NCBI GenBank assembly: GCA_030622395.1
Contig: JAUXGF010000221.1
Location: 1-5,617, forward strand
From: Calditrichaceae bacterium
GTDB taxonomy: Bacteria > Calditrichota > Calditrichia > Calditrichales > Calditrichaceae
DNA: 5,617 bases
Direction: 5' to 3'
Part shown: one piece after another, positions 1 through 5,617 of the stretch
Layout of the letters: the number at the start of each line of letters is the position of its first letter
How positions within the stretch are numbered: the first letter of the stretch is position 1
Notes under the pieces: generated by a model
The model's input: only the letters and a program-made list of their open reading frames with translations
The model's database searches: none
Told to the model about the DNA's origin: nothing
Translations under genes and position numbers: made by a program

Positions 1-2
1 AA

Positions 3-1334
3 GGTTATCAGATTAATAATTCCAACAATGAATATTATTCAGGTCAAACCAAGCTCATTTTTCAAAATGAAATGCCATTTAATTCTATTCCAATGAACAT
101 ACCTCCATTATCAAAAGAGGAAGAAAAAGCTTATGCGCAAATTGATAGTATCGTAAATCATAATATCTTTGTAAATACAATTATAAAATCAATAAAAATG
201 ATTGATTTTTATGATCGTTTTAAATCACAGCCTGTTGGAGAATTCTCAGATTTTTATCGTTTTAACAGGGTCGAAGGAAATTTTATCGGCGCTGCTGTTA
301 ATACTAAACTTCTTCTCAAACCCTTTCGTTTATATACTGGTTATGGATATGGATTTTCGGATAAAAATTCTAAGTACTTTTTCCTTCCTGAATTTAAACT
401 TTCTTCGAAGAAGGCTGCTTTTAGCGTTAGATATGGTCGTTACAAAAGTATCTTTACCCGTGAAGAAAACACTGAATTTCCAATCTGGCTAAATACATTT
501 TACAGTCATTTTAGTTTTGATTATTTTGATTACTATTATGCAGACGGATCCGAAGTTAGTTTGAATTTTTTACAAAAACCTTTTTCTCTGTTTGTCTCTT
601 ATTATAATGAACGGCACTCAAAAGCATTCCGGAATATTAGTTCAGGGGTTTTCAGTAATCAGACATTTATTGATAATCCCATGATGGACGAAGGGAATTT
701 AATCGGGTTGAAATTCAATTTTAATTATTCTACAGCGTCTTATCGCGAATCAAATTTATACAAGAAACTCTTTAAATATCGAAATTATTTTGAGATTGCC
801 TTTGACTTTGAATCAGGATTTAAAAAATGGGGGAGTGATTATCACTTCAATCGTTATTCTTTTTCCCTGTTTCTTAGGCAAAATACTTTTTACAAAGGGT
901 TCCTGGATTTAATGCTTTTTTCCGGATATGGCACGGCAGGCATTCCATTTCAAAGATATTTTGAATTAGAATGCGATGATTTGCCCGGTTATGACCGCTT
1001 TAAAACTTTCAGGACACTAAGCCTAAATTCCTATGTCGGGCGTAAAAAACTTGAGGTTTTTATTGAGCATAATTTTCAAAATTCTATTTTTCACTTTACA
1101 GGTATTCCAATTATTAAAAATATCCCTTGGGATTTTTCTGTTATTTATAATATCGGCTGGGCTGGAGATCAACCTTTAGATCAATTAAATATGTCCTCTT
1201 TATATTCTGAAGCCGGAATTGGCTTCGGTAGAATATTTAATTTTCTCAAGCTTGAATTTTTATGGGGTTTGAAGAATATACCTCAGAGTAAAGATTTCGC
1301 ATGGACTTTAAAAGTTATAAAAATTGAATTATAA
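3..1334 (+). CDS. Outer-membrane beta-barrel protein, DUF5686-like, C-terminal part (5' truncated by window)
   Basis: The reading frame is open from the first complete codon at position 3 to the TAA at 1332-1334. The ATG at 72 is therefore probably internal: 23 codons lie in frame before it without a stop, and no ribosome binding site precedes it. About 443 residues are visible. Near the beginning, PPLSKEEEKAYAQIDSI is followed by FNRVEG, which matches the layout I know from DUF5686 proteins of Bacteroidota (a P-L-x-x-E-E ... Y-x-x-I-D-S-I stretch, then N-x-V-E-G opening the barrel). The rest alternates aromatic and polar residues in short strands rich in F, Y, N and S, with turns such as GYGYGFSDKNSK, as in a transmembrane beta-barrel, and ends W-T-L-K-V-I-K-I-E-L. 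DUF5686 members usually carry an N-terminal carboxypeptidase-regulatory-like domain, which would lie upstream here. The molecular role is unknown. An Omp85-like surface antigen is the alternative. The barrel call is firmer than the family name. Confidence 0.78.
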   Translation, partial: GYQINNSNNEYYSGQTKLIFQNEMPFNSIPMNIPPLSKEEEKAYAQIDSIVNHNIFVNTIIKSIKMIDFYDRFKSQPVGEFSDFYRFNRVEGNFIGAAVNTKLLLKPFRLYTGYGYGFSDKNSKYFFLPEFKLSSKKAAFSVRYGRYKSIFTREENTEFPIWLNTFYSHFSFDYFDYYYADGSEVSLNFLQKPFSLFVSYYNERHSKAFRNISSGVFSNQTFIDNPMMDEGNLIGLKFNFNYSTASYRESNLYKKLFKYRNYFEIAFDFESGFKKWGSDYHFNRYSFSLFLRQNTFYKGFLDLMLFSGYGTAGIPFQRYFELECDDLPGYDRFKTFRTLSLNSYVGRKKLEVFIEHNFQNSIFHFTGIPIIKNIPWDFSVIYNIGWAGDQPLDQLNMSSLYSEAGIGFGRIFNFLKLEFLWGLKNIPQSKDFAWTLKVIKIEL

Positions 1335-1488
1335 CCTAAGCCGGATAAACCGGAAAAAACAAATATCAAATAATAAAACATAACTGTTGTAAATAAATAA
1401 CTCGCTTTTAATTTTAAAATAAATAGTGTTTATTTTAATCAGCTAAATTGTTACATTTCAATAAAATGATTCAGTTAATCGAAAAAAA
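1335..1488. other. AT-rich spacer between barrel gene and lipoprotein gene
   Basis: This 154-base stretch contains no convincing open frame. It must hold the promoter of the lipoprotein-phosphatase pair if those genes are transcribed separately from the barrel gene, but no clear promoter stands out. TACATTTC at 1452-1459 resembles the Bacteroidota -7 box TAnnTTTG in seven of eight positions, yet no TTTG box lies at the right distance upstream. CCGG-ATAAA-CCGG at 1342-1354 is only a four-pair hairpin and is followed by A residues rather than T residues. Confidence 0.5.
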
Positions 1489-2754
1489 ATGATGTATAAG
1501 CTAATTTTTATTTTAACATTAACCTTTCTGTTTTCGCTTAATTCTTGTTCGGAGCGGGAACGGTCAAATTTATTTGATCCGAACGGCGATTCTAATTCTC
1601 CTGAAATTAATTTTCGTTTAACTTCAGGGGATTCGATTATTACACTAAAATGGACGCCGCCATCCTTCTCCGACTATTCAGGTTTTAATTTATACCGCAA
1701 ATTGGAAGGAGAAACAGATTTTTCATTGCTGAATTTTTTGCCAAAAAACCAATATGAATATAATGATTTTATTAAAGATTATGATATAGCCTATAAATAC
1801 TATTTAACTATTGCAGGTCAAGACAATGAATCGTCTCCGACTAAGATTATTCAGATTGTTCCCGGTCCCAACACATTTTGGGTTTTAGACAGATGGGGAT
1901 TTTATATTATACATTTAACTTACGATCTTAGTCATACCCTGCTTAAATATTACGGCGCCTGGATGCCTGAAAATTTAAGTTTTGACTTCACAAACAAACG
2001 GGCTTTGGCAACTTATCCGGTATATCACTATTTCGAAATATTCAATATTGAAACAGGGGAAATTACCAATGGCATTTCATCAATCCGCTATCCTTATGAC
2101 TGCGCCTTTGAGCCTCAAAGTCAAAATTTTTGGGTAACCGACAGCAGCGGATATGTATATACTGTTAATTCGCTTACCGGAGCCGAAAACGAAATCAGTG
2201 CATCTGTAAAAAAGCCTGTTCAAATTAAATACAGCCCTAAGGAATGTTTTTATATCCTTGATACAGGATTAAAAAAAATACTGGTTTTAAATTTGCAAGG
2301 GGAACTTACGGAAACAATCGGACAAATTGGAACATATACCCTTGAAGACCCAGAAATTATTGAAGTTAGTTCGGACGGGAATGAACTCTATATTGTTGAC
2401 CAAAGCCAGTCTGACGAAATATTATACCGCTATTTCCCATCTGTTGGCACAGCCGAAAAGCTTTACACAGAAGAAAACATTACCGCAGTCCGGCTTAACC
2501 CCGCGGATAATTCAATTTGGATTAGCACATATAATGGTTCTAGTTCAAATATTTTGCAACTTTCTTATCAGGGAATTCGTCTCAATTCGCTGGAAGGTTT
2601 TAGTTATATTTCAGACTTTCAGATTAATCCTGATAATGGAAACCTTATAATTGCAGATTCAGAAAAAAGCGTTGTCACACATATTCGGTCTGATTCATCA
2701 ATTATAGGAACATTTTCCAAAGCTGTATATCCATCTAAGGTTTATATCCAATGA
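1489..2754 (+). CDS. Lipoprotein with FN3-like domain and NHL-type beta-propeller
   Basis: The 421-residue product begins with a lipoprotein signal peptide: M-M-Y-K, a hydrophobic core at residues 5-15, and a lipobox L17-N18-S19-C20, so Cys20 should be lipidated after cleavage. The mature start S-E-R-E-R-S-N-L-F-D-P resembles the R-x-N-x-F-D-P starts of many FCB-group lipoproteins. Residues 37-122 look like a fibronectin type III domain (I-T-L-K-W-T-P-P, then G-F-N-L-Y-R, then Y-K-Y-Y-L-T-I-A-G-Q-D). From about residue 127 a blade-like motif recurs about six times: FWVLDRWG (130-137), FWVTDSSG (214-221), FYILDTG (254-260), LYIVDQS (300-306), IWISTYNG (343-350) and LIIADSE (386-392). This is the pattern of NHL/SMP-30-like propellers. 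No catalytic residues are recognised, so binding or sensing is likelier than enzymatic action. ATG 1489 is followed at once by a second ATG. There is no Shine-Dalgarno sequence, only an A-run. The stop overlaps the phosphatase start, implying co-translation. Confidence 0.85.
   Translation: MMYKLIFILTLTFLFSLNSCSERERSNLFDPNGDSNSPEINFRLTSGDSIITLKWTPPSFSDYSGFNLYRKLEGETDFSLLNFLPKNQYEYNDFIKDYDIAYKYYLTIAGQDNESSPTKIIQIVPGPNTFWVLDRWGFYIIHLTYDLSHTLLKYYGAWMPENLSFDFTNKRALATYPVYHYFEIFNIETGEITNGISSIRYPYDCAFEPQSQNFWVTDSSGYVYTVNSLTGAENEISASVKKPVQIKYSPKECFYILDTGLKKILVLNLQGELTETIGQIGTYTLEDPEIIEVSSDGNELYIVDQSQSDEILYRYFPSVGTAEKLYTEENITAVRLNPADNSIWISTYNGSSSNILQLSYQGIRLNSLEGFSYISDFQINPDNGNLIIADSEKSVVTHIRSDSSIIGTFSKAVYPSKVYIQ
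2736..2754 (+). promoter_or_regulatory. Translational coupling site (weak RBS plus ATGA stop/start overlap)
   Basis: The lipoprotein's TGA (2752-2754) overlaps the phosphatase ATG (2751-2753) as ATGA. TAAGG at 2736-2740 is the only Shine-Dalgarno-like word and sits ten bases before the ATG, which is weak and distant. Re-initiation by ribosomes finishing the lipoprotein is the simplest way the phosphatase is translated. Confidence 0.65.
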
Positions 2755-4832
2755 AGTGGTTTCGTATTTCACCAAAAATATTGATTGCTATTATTGTTTT
2801 ATTAAGCGTCGTTACATTTTTATATGATGTTTTGGTATATGAAAGTTCTTTAAATATCAAATCATGGGATTATATAAGCGAATTATTTTCATTAATTATT
2901 ATTTTCTGCTACTATTTATATCTTAAAACAAAACATATTTTTTCTGAAACGGATGTTCAAAAAAACCTAAAAAACTTTATAAAGCTGTTAATATTTTTAT
3001 ATCTATTTGTTTTTATCAGTAAGCAGCTTTTATCGCCGGAATTTTCTTCCGCCACTTTTCCGCAAAAACCGCAAACCATGTTAAGTTTACTTTACGCTAA
3101 TTTTGCATCTTTAGCTGCGGTTTTATTTTTAATACCTATGTTAATTATAATTAAAAATTTAATTTATTATAAGCATAAAAAACGCACCAATCTCTATATT
3201 ATATGCGCAATTATCAGCGCTCTTACCAGCGTCATTTTAACGGTAATATTCGAAACCCCGCTGGATTTAACTTTTACAGGCAGCAGTATTTACAGTAACG
3301 CCGCTTTTCTAATAAGCCTGCTCTTCCTTTTTATACTTGCTTCCCGGAACAGTTGGATAACCTATCTTTCACGAAAAGAAAAATATTACTATTTTTTGAT
3401 TTCAGCAGTCCTGGTTTGGGTAATTTCCTATCTATATGATTTTGCATTTGAAATTGCCGTTCCATATCATAGCCTGGCTCTTGGCTCTTCCAGTAATATT
3501 TGTTGGTTCTTCCTTGTTTTTTACTCTGTTTTATCCTGTTTAAATTTAATGATCCAATTACCCACTGCCCGCGTCTTTGACCGTAAAATGAAAGAAGTTT
3601 CTTCGTTACATAATTTGAGCCGCGCAACATCCGGCGAATTTAACTTTGAAAAATTGGTAAGAATGGTAATCGAAATGAGTTCGGAGGTTATCGAATCTTC
3701 TTTTACCTGGCTGGAAATCAATGATGAAAATAATGATAAACTGTACGTTGCGGCTTCAAAAAATTTGACCGATAAAGAAATTTCAGTCTTAAATAAAAAA
3801 TACAAACATGGAATCAGCAATCAAATTATTACAAGCAAACAAACTCTTGTGGTTAACGATATTTCAAAGCATAATGAATATAAATCTATAAGAGATTGGA
3901 AAAGCAGCATCGGTTCTTTTGCCGGCATTCCTTTAATGGCGGTTAACGGTCAGGTTTTAGGAATTCTTTTTGCCGCAAAAACGGAAAGCTTTGGTTTTGA
4001 TCATGATGATGTAAATATGTTGGAAGCTTACGCCAACCAAGCCGCCATTGCCTTAGAGAACGCTAACTTACTTAAAGATTCGTTTGAACGCGAGCGTATG
4101 GAAAAAGAGCTGCAGATTGCCCGCGAAGTGCAATTAAGACTGCTGCCGCAAGAAACACCGCTGTTTAAAAACATACAGATAGAAACATTAACTATTACCG
4201 CTTATGAAGTAGGCGGCGACTACTATGATTTTTATTCCAATTCCGATTCATATCTTGGGTTGATAATCGGCGATGTAAGCGGGAAAGGAACTTCCGCCGC
4301 TTTTTACATGGCAGAGACAAAAGGCATAATCCAATCTTTAGCCGGTAGCTCCAGCTCGCCAAAAGATATTTTAATTAATACTAATAAAATATTGTACAAA
4401 TCTATGGAAAAAAAATCTTTTATTAGCTTGTTAGCAGCCCAAATATATACTAATCCCGGCATGATTAAATTCGCCCGCGCCGGTCATTGCCCAGTTATTC
4501 ATTATAATGCAAAGAAAAAAAGCGCTTCAATTTTGCAGCCGGAAGGCATGGCTGTCGGGCTGGATGAGGGAGCGGTTTTTAATAAACTTTTAGAAGAAAG
4601 TAAATTTACTGTAAGTAAGAATGATATAATAGCTTTTTACACCGACGGTCTTTCAGAAGCAAGGAATAAAGACAATGAAGAATTTGGAGAAGAAAGGCTT
4701 TGTGAAATTATTAAGTCTAATTCGCATCTAAGCGCGGCTCAGTTAAAAAAAGTTGTAATTGATGAAATATTAAGTTTTTTGGACGGTCAAAATCTTCATG
4801 ACGACCTGACATTAATATTAATTAAAATTTAA
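2751..4832 (+). CDS. Membrane-bound GAF/PP2C (SpoIIE-type) serine phosphatase, RsbU-like
   Basis: This 693-residue protein has three parts. The N-terminal third carries about eight hydrophobic helices (roughly residues 9-29, 44-58, 76-92, 112-136, 148-167, 183-198, 212-232 and 248-268); I cannot assign it to a named sensor family. Residues 284-440 form a GAF domain, beginning S-L-H-N-L-S-R-A and ending with the usual A-N-Q-A-A-I-A-L-E-N-A-N-L-L. A signalling helix (441-466) holds MEKELQIAREVQLRLLP, the signature entry to SpoIIE-family phosphatases. The PP2C domain follows with every metal-binding motif intact: GGDYYD (488-493), GDVSGKG (507-513), the AGH motif, YTDG (Asp632) and DDLTL (Asp684, Asp685). 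It should be an active Mn/Mg-dependent phosphatase that dephosphorylates a STAS antagonist. The likely substrate is encoded 326 bases downstream and a matching kinase follows. It is cotranslated with the upstream lipoprotein. What the membrane and GAF domains sense cannot be read from the sequence. The phosphatase call is secure; the RsbU role rests on context. Confidence 0.95.
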   Translation: MKWFRISPKILIAIIVLLSVVTFLYDVLVYESSLNIKSWDYISELFSLIIIFCYYLYLKTKHIFSETDVQKNLKNFIKLLIFLYLFVFISKQLLSPEFSSATFPQKPQTMLSLLYANFASLAAVLFLIPMLIIIKNLIYYKHKKRTNLYIICAIISALTSVILTVIFETPLDLTFTGSSIYSNAAFLISLLFLFILASRNSWITYLSRKEKYYYFLISAVLVWVISYLYDFAFEIAVPYHSLALGSSSNICWFFLVFYSVLSCLNLMIQLPTARVFDRKMKEVSSLHNLSRATSGEFNFEKLVRMVIEMSSEVIESSFTWLEINDENNDKLYVAASKNLTDKEISVLNKKYKHGISNQIITSKQTLVVNDISKHNEYKSIRDWKSSIGSFAGIPLMAVNGQVLGILFAAKTESFGFDHDDVNMLEAYANQAAIALENANLLKDSFERERMEKELQIAREVQLRLLPQETPLFKNIQIETLTITAYEVGGDYYDFYSNSDSYLGLIIGDVSGKGTSAAFYMAETKGIIQSLAGSSSSPKDILINTNKILYKSMEKKSFISLLAAQIYTNPGMIKFARAGHCPVIHYNAKKKSASILQPEGMAVGLDEGAVFNKLLEESKFTVSKNDIIAFYTDGLSEARNKDNEEFGEERLCEIIKSNSHLSAAQLKKVVIDEILSFLDGQNLHDDLTLILIKI

Positions 4833-4844
4833 AAAAAACTTCAG

Positions 4845-4868
4845 CCACTAAGACACTAAGACGCAAAG
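4845..4868 (+). repeat. Left outer arm: three tandem 8-mers
   Basis: Three adjacent 8-mers read CCACTAAG, ACACTAAG and ACGCAAAG, a degenerate tandem with consensus [AC]C[AG]C[AT]AAG. The right arm carries the same kind of array in inverted orientation. Counting the flanking G, the two arms agree at 19 of 25 positions. Confidence 0.75.
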
Positions 4869-4888
4869 GAAAACGAAAAAACACTTTT

Positions 4889-4930
4889 TGTCATTTCGAT
4901 TCCGATAAACAGGCTGTTACAGAACACCCA
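4889..4930 (+). repeat. Partial extra copy of the TGTCATTTCGA repeat arm
   Basis: TGTCATTTCGA occurs at 4889-4899 in direct orientation relative to the copy at 4934-4944, 45 bases apart. After it the sequences diverge (TTCCGATAAACAGG against ACGGAGTGTCCC). The interval holds the short dyad AACAG-G-CTGTT at 4908-4918. This looks like a remnant of an earlier insertion or a deleted copy. The right border is uncertain. Confidence 0.5.
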
Positions 4931-5027
4931 AAATGTCATTTCGAACGGAGTGTCCCGAGAATCGGGATATAACGTCAATAGGTACAATAGATTTCTCGTT
5001 AAAAGATCCTCGAAATGACAGTTTTGG
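4928..5027. repeat. Inner palindromic (MITE/REP-like) element
   Basis: The left arm CCAAAATGTCATTTCGA (4928-4944) is complementary to TCGAAATGACA at 5010-5020 plus TTTTGG at 5022-5027: 17 pairs interrupted only by a bulged G5021. Beyond a two-base AC bulge, GGA 4947-4949 can pair with TCC 5007-5009. The interior holds a second hairpin at 4951-4969 and the hexamer CAATAG twice (4976-4981 and 4985-4990). In RNA this would form a long stem with a branched head. It has no coding capacity. Confidence 0.8.
4951..4969. repeat. Short hairpin inside the palindromic element
   Basis: TCCCGA (4953-4958), loop GAA and TCGGGA (4962-4967) form six perfect pairs, extended by a G-T and a T-A pair outward. 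No T-run follows, so this is not an intrinsic terminator. It is probably a structural part of the repeat. Confidence 0.65.
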
Positions 5028-5076
5028 CTAGTTTTCGTTCAGGCACTAATTAAGTTGTTTACTATGTTCTAATAAT

Positions 5077-5100
5077 CTTAGTGTCTTTGCGGCTTGGTGG
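5077..5100 (-). repeat. Right outer arm: three tandem 8-mers, inverted
   Basis: Read on the minus strand, the units are CCACCAAG, CCGCAAAG and ACACTAAG, each matching the consensus of the left arm or differing from it at one position. The order differs: the ACACTAAG word is innermost here and central on the left. This argues for shuffling or slippage among units rather than one perfect ancestral inverted repeat. Confidence 0.7.
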
Positions 5101-5147
5101 CAAAATAATAATACCGTTGAATATTACAATTTAAAGAATACAAAATT

Positions 5148-5152
5148 GGAGG
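5148..5152 (+). promoter_or_regulatory. Strong ribosome binding site of the STAS gene
   Basis: GGAGG lies six bases before the ATG at 5159. It is the only canonical Shine-Dalgarno sequence in the window and fixes that start. The other starts have a weak or absent one, so the antagonist may be translated at a higher rate than the phosphatase, as expected for a titrating component. Confidence 0.85.
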
Positions 5153-5158
5153 TTATAA

Positions 5159-5512
5159 ATGAGCGGATTTGAAGTATCACGCGCCGAGAACAAGGGGGTT
5201 GCGGTACTAAACATTTCGGGCTTTTTAGACGCCCATACTGTCCCCAAATTTGAGGAAGCGCTGCAAAATTTGCTTAATGAAGAAAAGTTTCGGATTATCG
5301 TTAATCTAAAAAATTTAGATTATATCAGCAGCGCCGGTCTTGGAGTTTATATGGGCTTTATCGAAGAAATCAGGGAAAAAGGAGGCGATATCAAACTTTC
5401 GAACCTGTCTTCAAAGGTTTTTAAGGTTTTTGATTTATTAGGTTTCCCTGCTCTTTTCGAAATATTCGACGATGAATCCGAGGCAATGGCTAAATTTTTT
5501 GAATCTAAATAA
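5159..5512 (+). CDS. STAS-domain anti-sigma-factor antagonist (RsbV/SpoIIAA type)
   Basis: The 117-residue product is a single STAS domain of the normal family length. It opens with a beta-strand V-A-V-L-N-I-S-G-F-L-D-A, followed by the central signature N-L-K-N-L-D-Y-I-S-S-A-G-L-G (residues 49-62) and the distal K-V-F-K-V-F-D-L-L-G-F (86-96). Aligned by eye with SpoIIAA (F-M-D-S-S-G-L-G), Ser58 falls on the phosphorylated serine, with Ser57 where the aspartate usually stands and Ala59 on the second serine. A phosphorylatable serine is therefore kept. The protein is cytosolic, with no signal peptide. By family knowledge it cycles between a phosphorylated form made by an RsbW-type kinase and a free form made by a SpoIIE-type phosphatase that binds the kinase. 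Both partners appear adjacent: the phosphatase upstream, and the start of a kinase gene 38 bases downstream. A role in an anti-anti-sigma or other partner switch is well supported; the final target is not visible. Confidence 0.94.
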   Translation: MSGFEVSRAENKGVAVLNISGFLDAHTVPKFEEALQNLLNEEKFRIIVNLKNLDYISSAGLGVYMGFIEEIREKGGDIKLSNLSSKVFKVFDLLGFPALFEIFDDESEAMAKFFESK

Positions 5513-5550
5513 GAAACTTTTCAGTAATTATTGCGAATTTTAATAATAAG

Positions 5551-5617
5551 ATGAATATGAACGTAAAACAAAAATTTAAACTCAGGGTTTCCAGCGTTAC
5601 TGAAAACCTGGAAGTCA
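5551..5617 (+). CDS. Start of an RsbW/SpoIIAB-like serine kinase (ATP-binding protein), 3' truncated by window
   Basis: An open frame from ATG 5551 runs to the window end (22 codons) and begins M-N-M-N-V-K-Q-K-F-K-L-R-V-S-S-V-T-E-N-L-E-V. The K-F-K-L-R-V-S-S-V-T-E-N-L-E pattern, a first strand followed by S-x-x-E-N-L-E at the start of helix one, is how many RsbW-type GHKL-fold anti-sigma kinases begin. Its place after the STAS gene is the usual one. ATG 5557 is an alternative start; neither has a good Shine-Dalgarno sequence. The catalytic N, G1 and G2 boxes would lie beyond the window, so the identification rests on a short N-terminal match plus gene order. Confidence 0.68.
   Translation, partial: MNMNVKQKFKLRVSSVTENLEV

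Larger units (their letters stand above)
4844..5101. repeat. Composite nested inverted-repeat element filling the phosphatase-STAS spacer
   Basis: The 326-base gap between the phosphatase stop and the STAS start has no supported gene and is mostly this element. From outside in, it shows outer arms of three 8-mers each (4845-4868 and, inverted, 5077-5100), a shorter inverted pair AACGAAAA (4872-4879) with TTTTCGTT (5032-5039), and an inner palindrome (4928-5027) built on TGTCATTTCGA. The nesting is symmetric, which suggests a non-autonomous MITE-like element or one repeat inserted within another. No transposase is present and I see no clear target-site duplication. Similar words are, to my knowledge, dispersed in FCB-group genomes; only a genome search would confirm that here. 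Confidence 0.72.

Noticed and set aside
202..492. Open frame of 96 codons inside the barrel gene
   Set aside because: It lies wholly within the barrel frame, has low-complexity hydrophobic composition and no ribosome binding site; a shadow frame.
1342..1360. CCGG-ATAAA-CCGG followed by A residues as a terminator after the barrel gene
   Set aside because: Only four base pairs, and the tail is A rather than T on the coding strand, so it does not fit an intrinsic terminator.
1452..1459. TACATTTC as a Bacteroidota -7 promoter box
   Set aside because: No TTTG-type -33 box at the expected distance; in such AT-rich sequence a seven-of-eight match is easily due to chance.
2327..2650. Open frame of 107 codons inside the lipoprotein gene
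   Set aside because: It overlaps the well-supported propeller coding region in another frame and resembles no family.
3331..3820. Two minus-strand open frames (3331-3630 and 3521-3820) opposite the phosphatase gene
   Set aside because: They overlap the membrane and GAF coding region, carry no recognisable motifs and are typical antisense shadows.
4844..5101. CRISPR array
   Set aside because: The repeats are inverted and nested, the 8-mers are contiguous without spacers, and no cas genes are present.
5086..5119. TTTG in the right repeat arm (5086-5089) with TACCGTTG (5112-5119) as a promoter for the STAS gene
   Set aside because: The second box has a mismatch and the spacing of 22 bases is longer than usual; possible but not supportable from sequence alone.
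5527..5547. ATTATT / AATAAT hairpin between the STAS and kinase genes as a terminator or attenuator
   Set aside because: Six A-T pairs only, no T-run, and within an AT-rich spacer; expected by chance.

Overview
The window is AT-rich, densely coded and entirely plus-strand. It fits a member of the Bacteroidota / Ignavibacteriota (FCB) group. The supporting evidence is a DUF5686-like outer-membrane barrel, a lipoprotein whose mature start resembles the R-x-N-x-F-D-P starts common in that group, mostly absent Shine-Dalgarno sequences, and an intergenic repeat built on TGTCATTTCGA and ACACTAAG-type words of the kind scattered through such genomes. The taxonomic call is an inference from protein style and repeats, not from a marker gene.

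Layout: (1) 3-1334 is the C-terminal part of an outer-membrane beta-barrel protein whose start lies upstream of the window. (2) 1335-1488 is a short AT-rich spacer. (3) 1489-2754 is a lipoprotein with an FN3-like domain followed by a beta-propeller of about six blades. (4) 2751-4832 overlaps it by ATGA and encodes an eight-helix membrane protein with a GAF domain and a SpoIIE/RsbU-type PP2C phosphatase domain. (5) 4833-5158 is a non-coding spacer almost filled by a nested inverted-repeat element. (6) 5159-5512 encodes a STAS-domain anti-sigma-factor antagonist (RsbV/SpoIIAA type) behind a strong ribosome binding site. (7) 5551 to the window end is the first 22 codons of what looks like the cognate RsbW/SpoIIAB-type serine kinase.

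Genes 4, 6 and 7 together form a partner-switching module in the order phosphatase, antagonist, kinase. In the classical scheme the kinase phosphorylates and inactivates the STAS protein, and the phosphatase reverses this when stimulated, so that the STAS protein captures the kinase and frees its target (a sigma factor or another output). The unusual part is the phosphatase's partner. It appears translationally coupled to an envelope lipoprotein with a propeller fold, which suggests, as inference only, that the lipoprotein feeds an envelope or ligand signal into the switch. The repeat element sits between the phosphatase and the STAS gene and could separate their expression.
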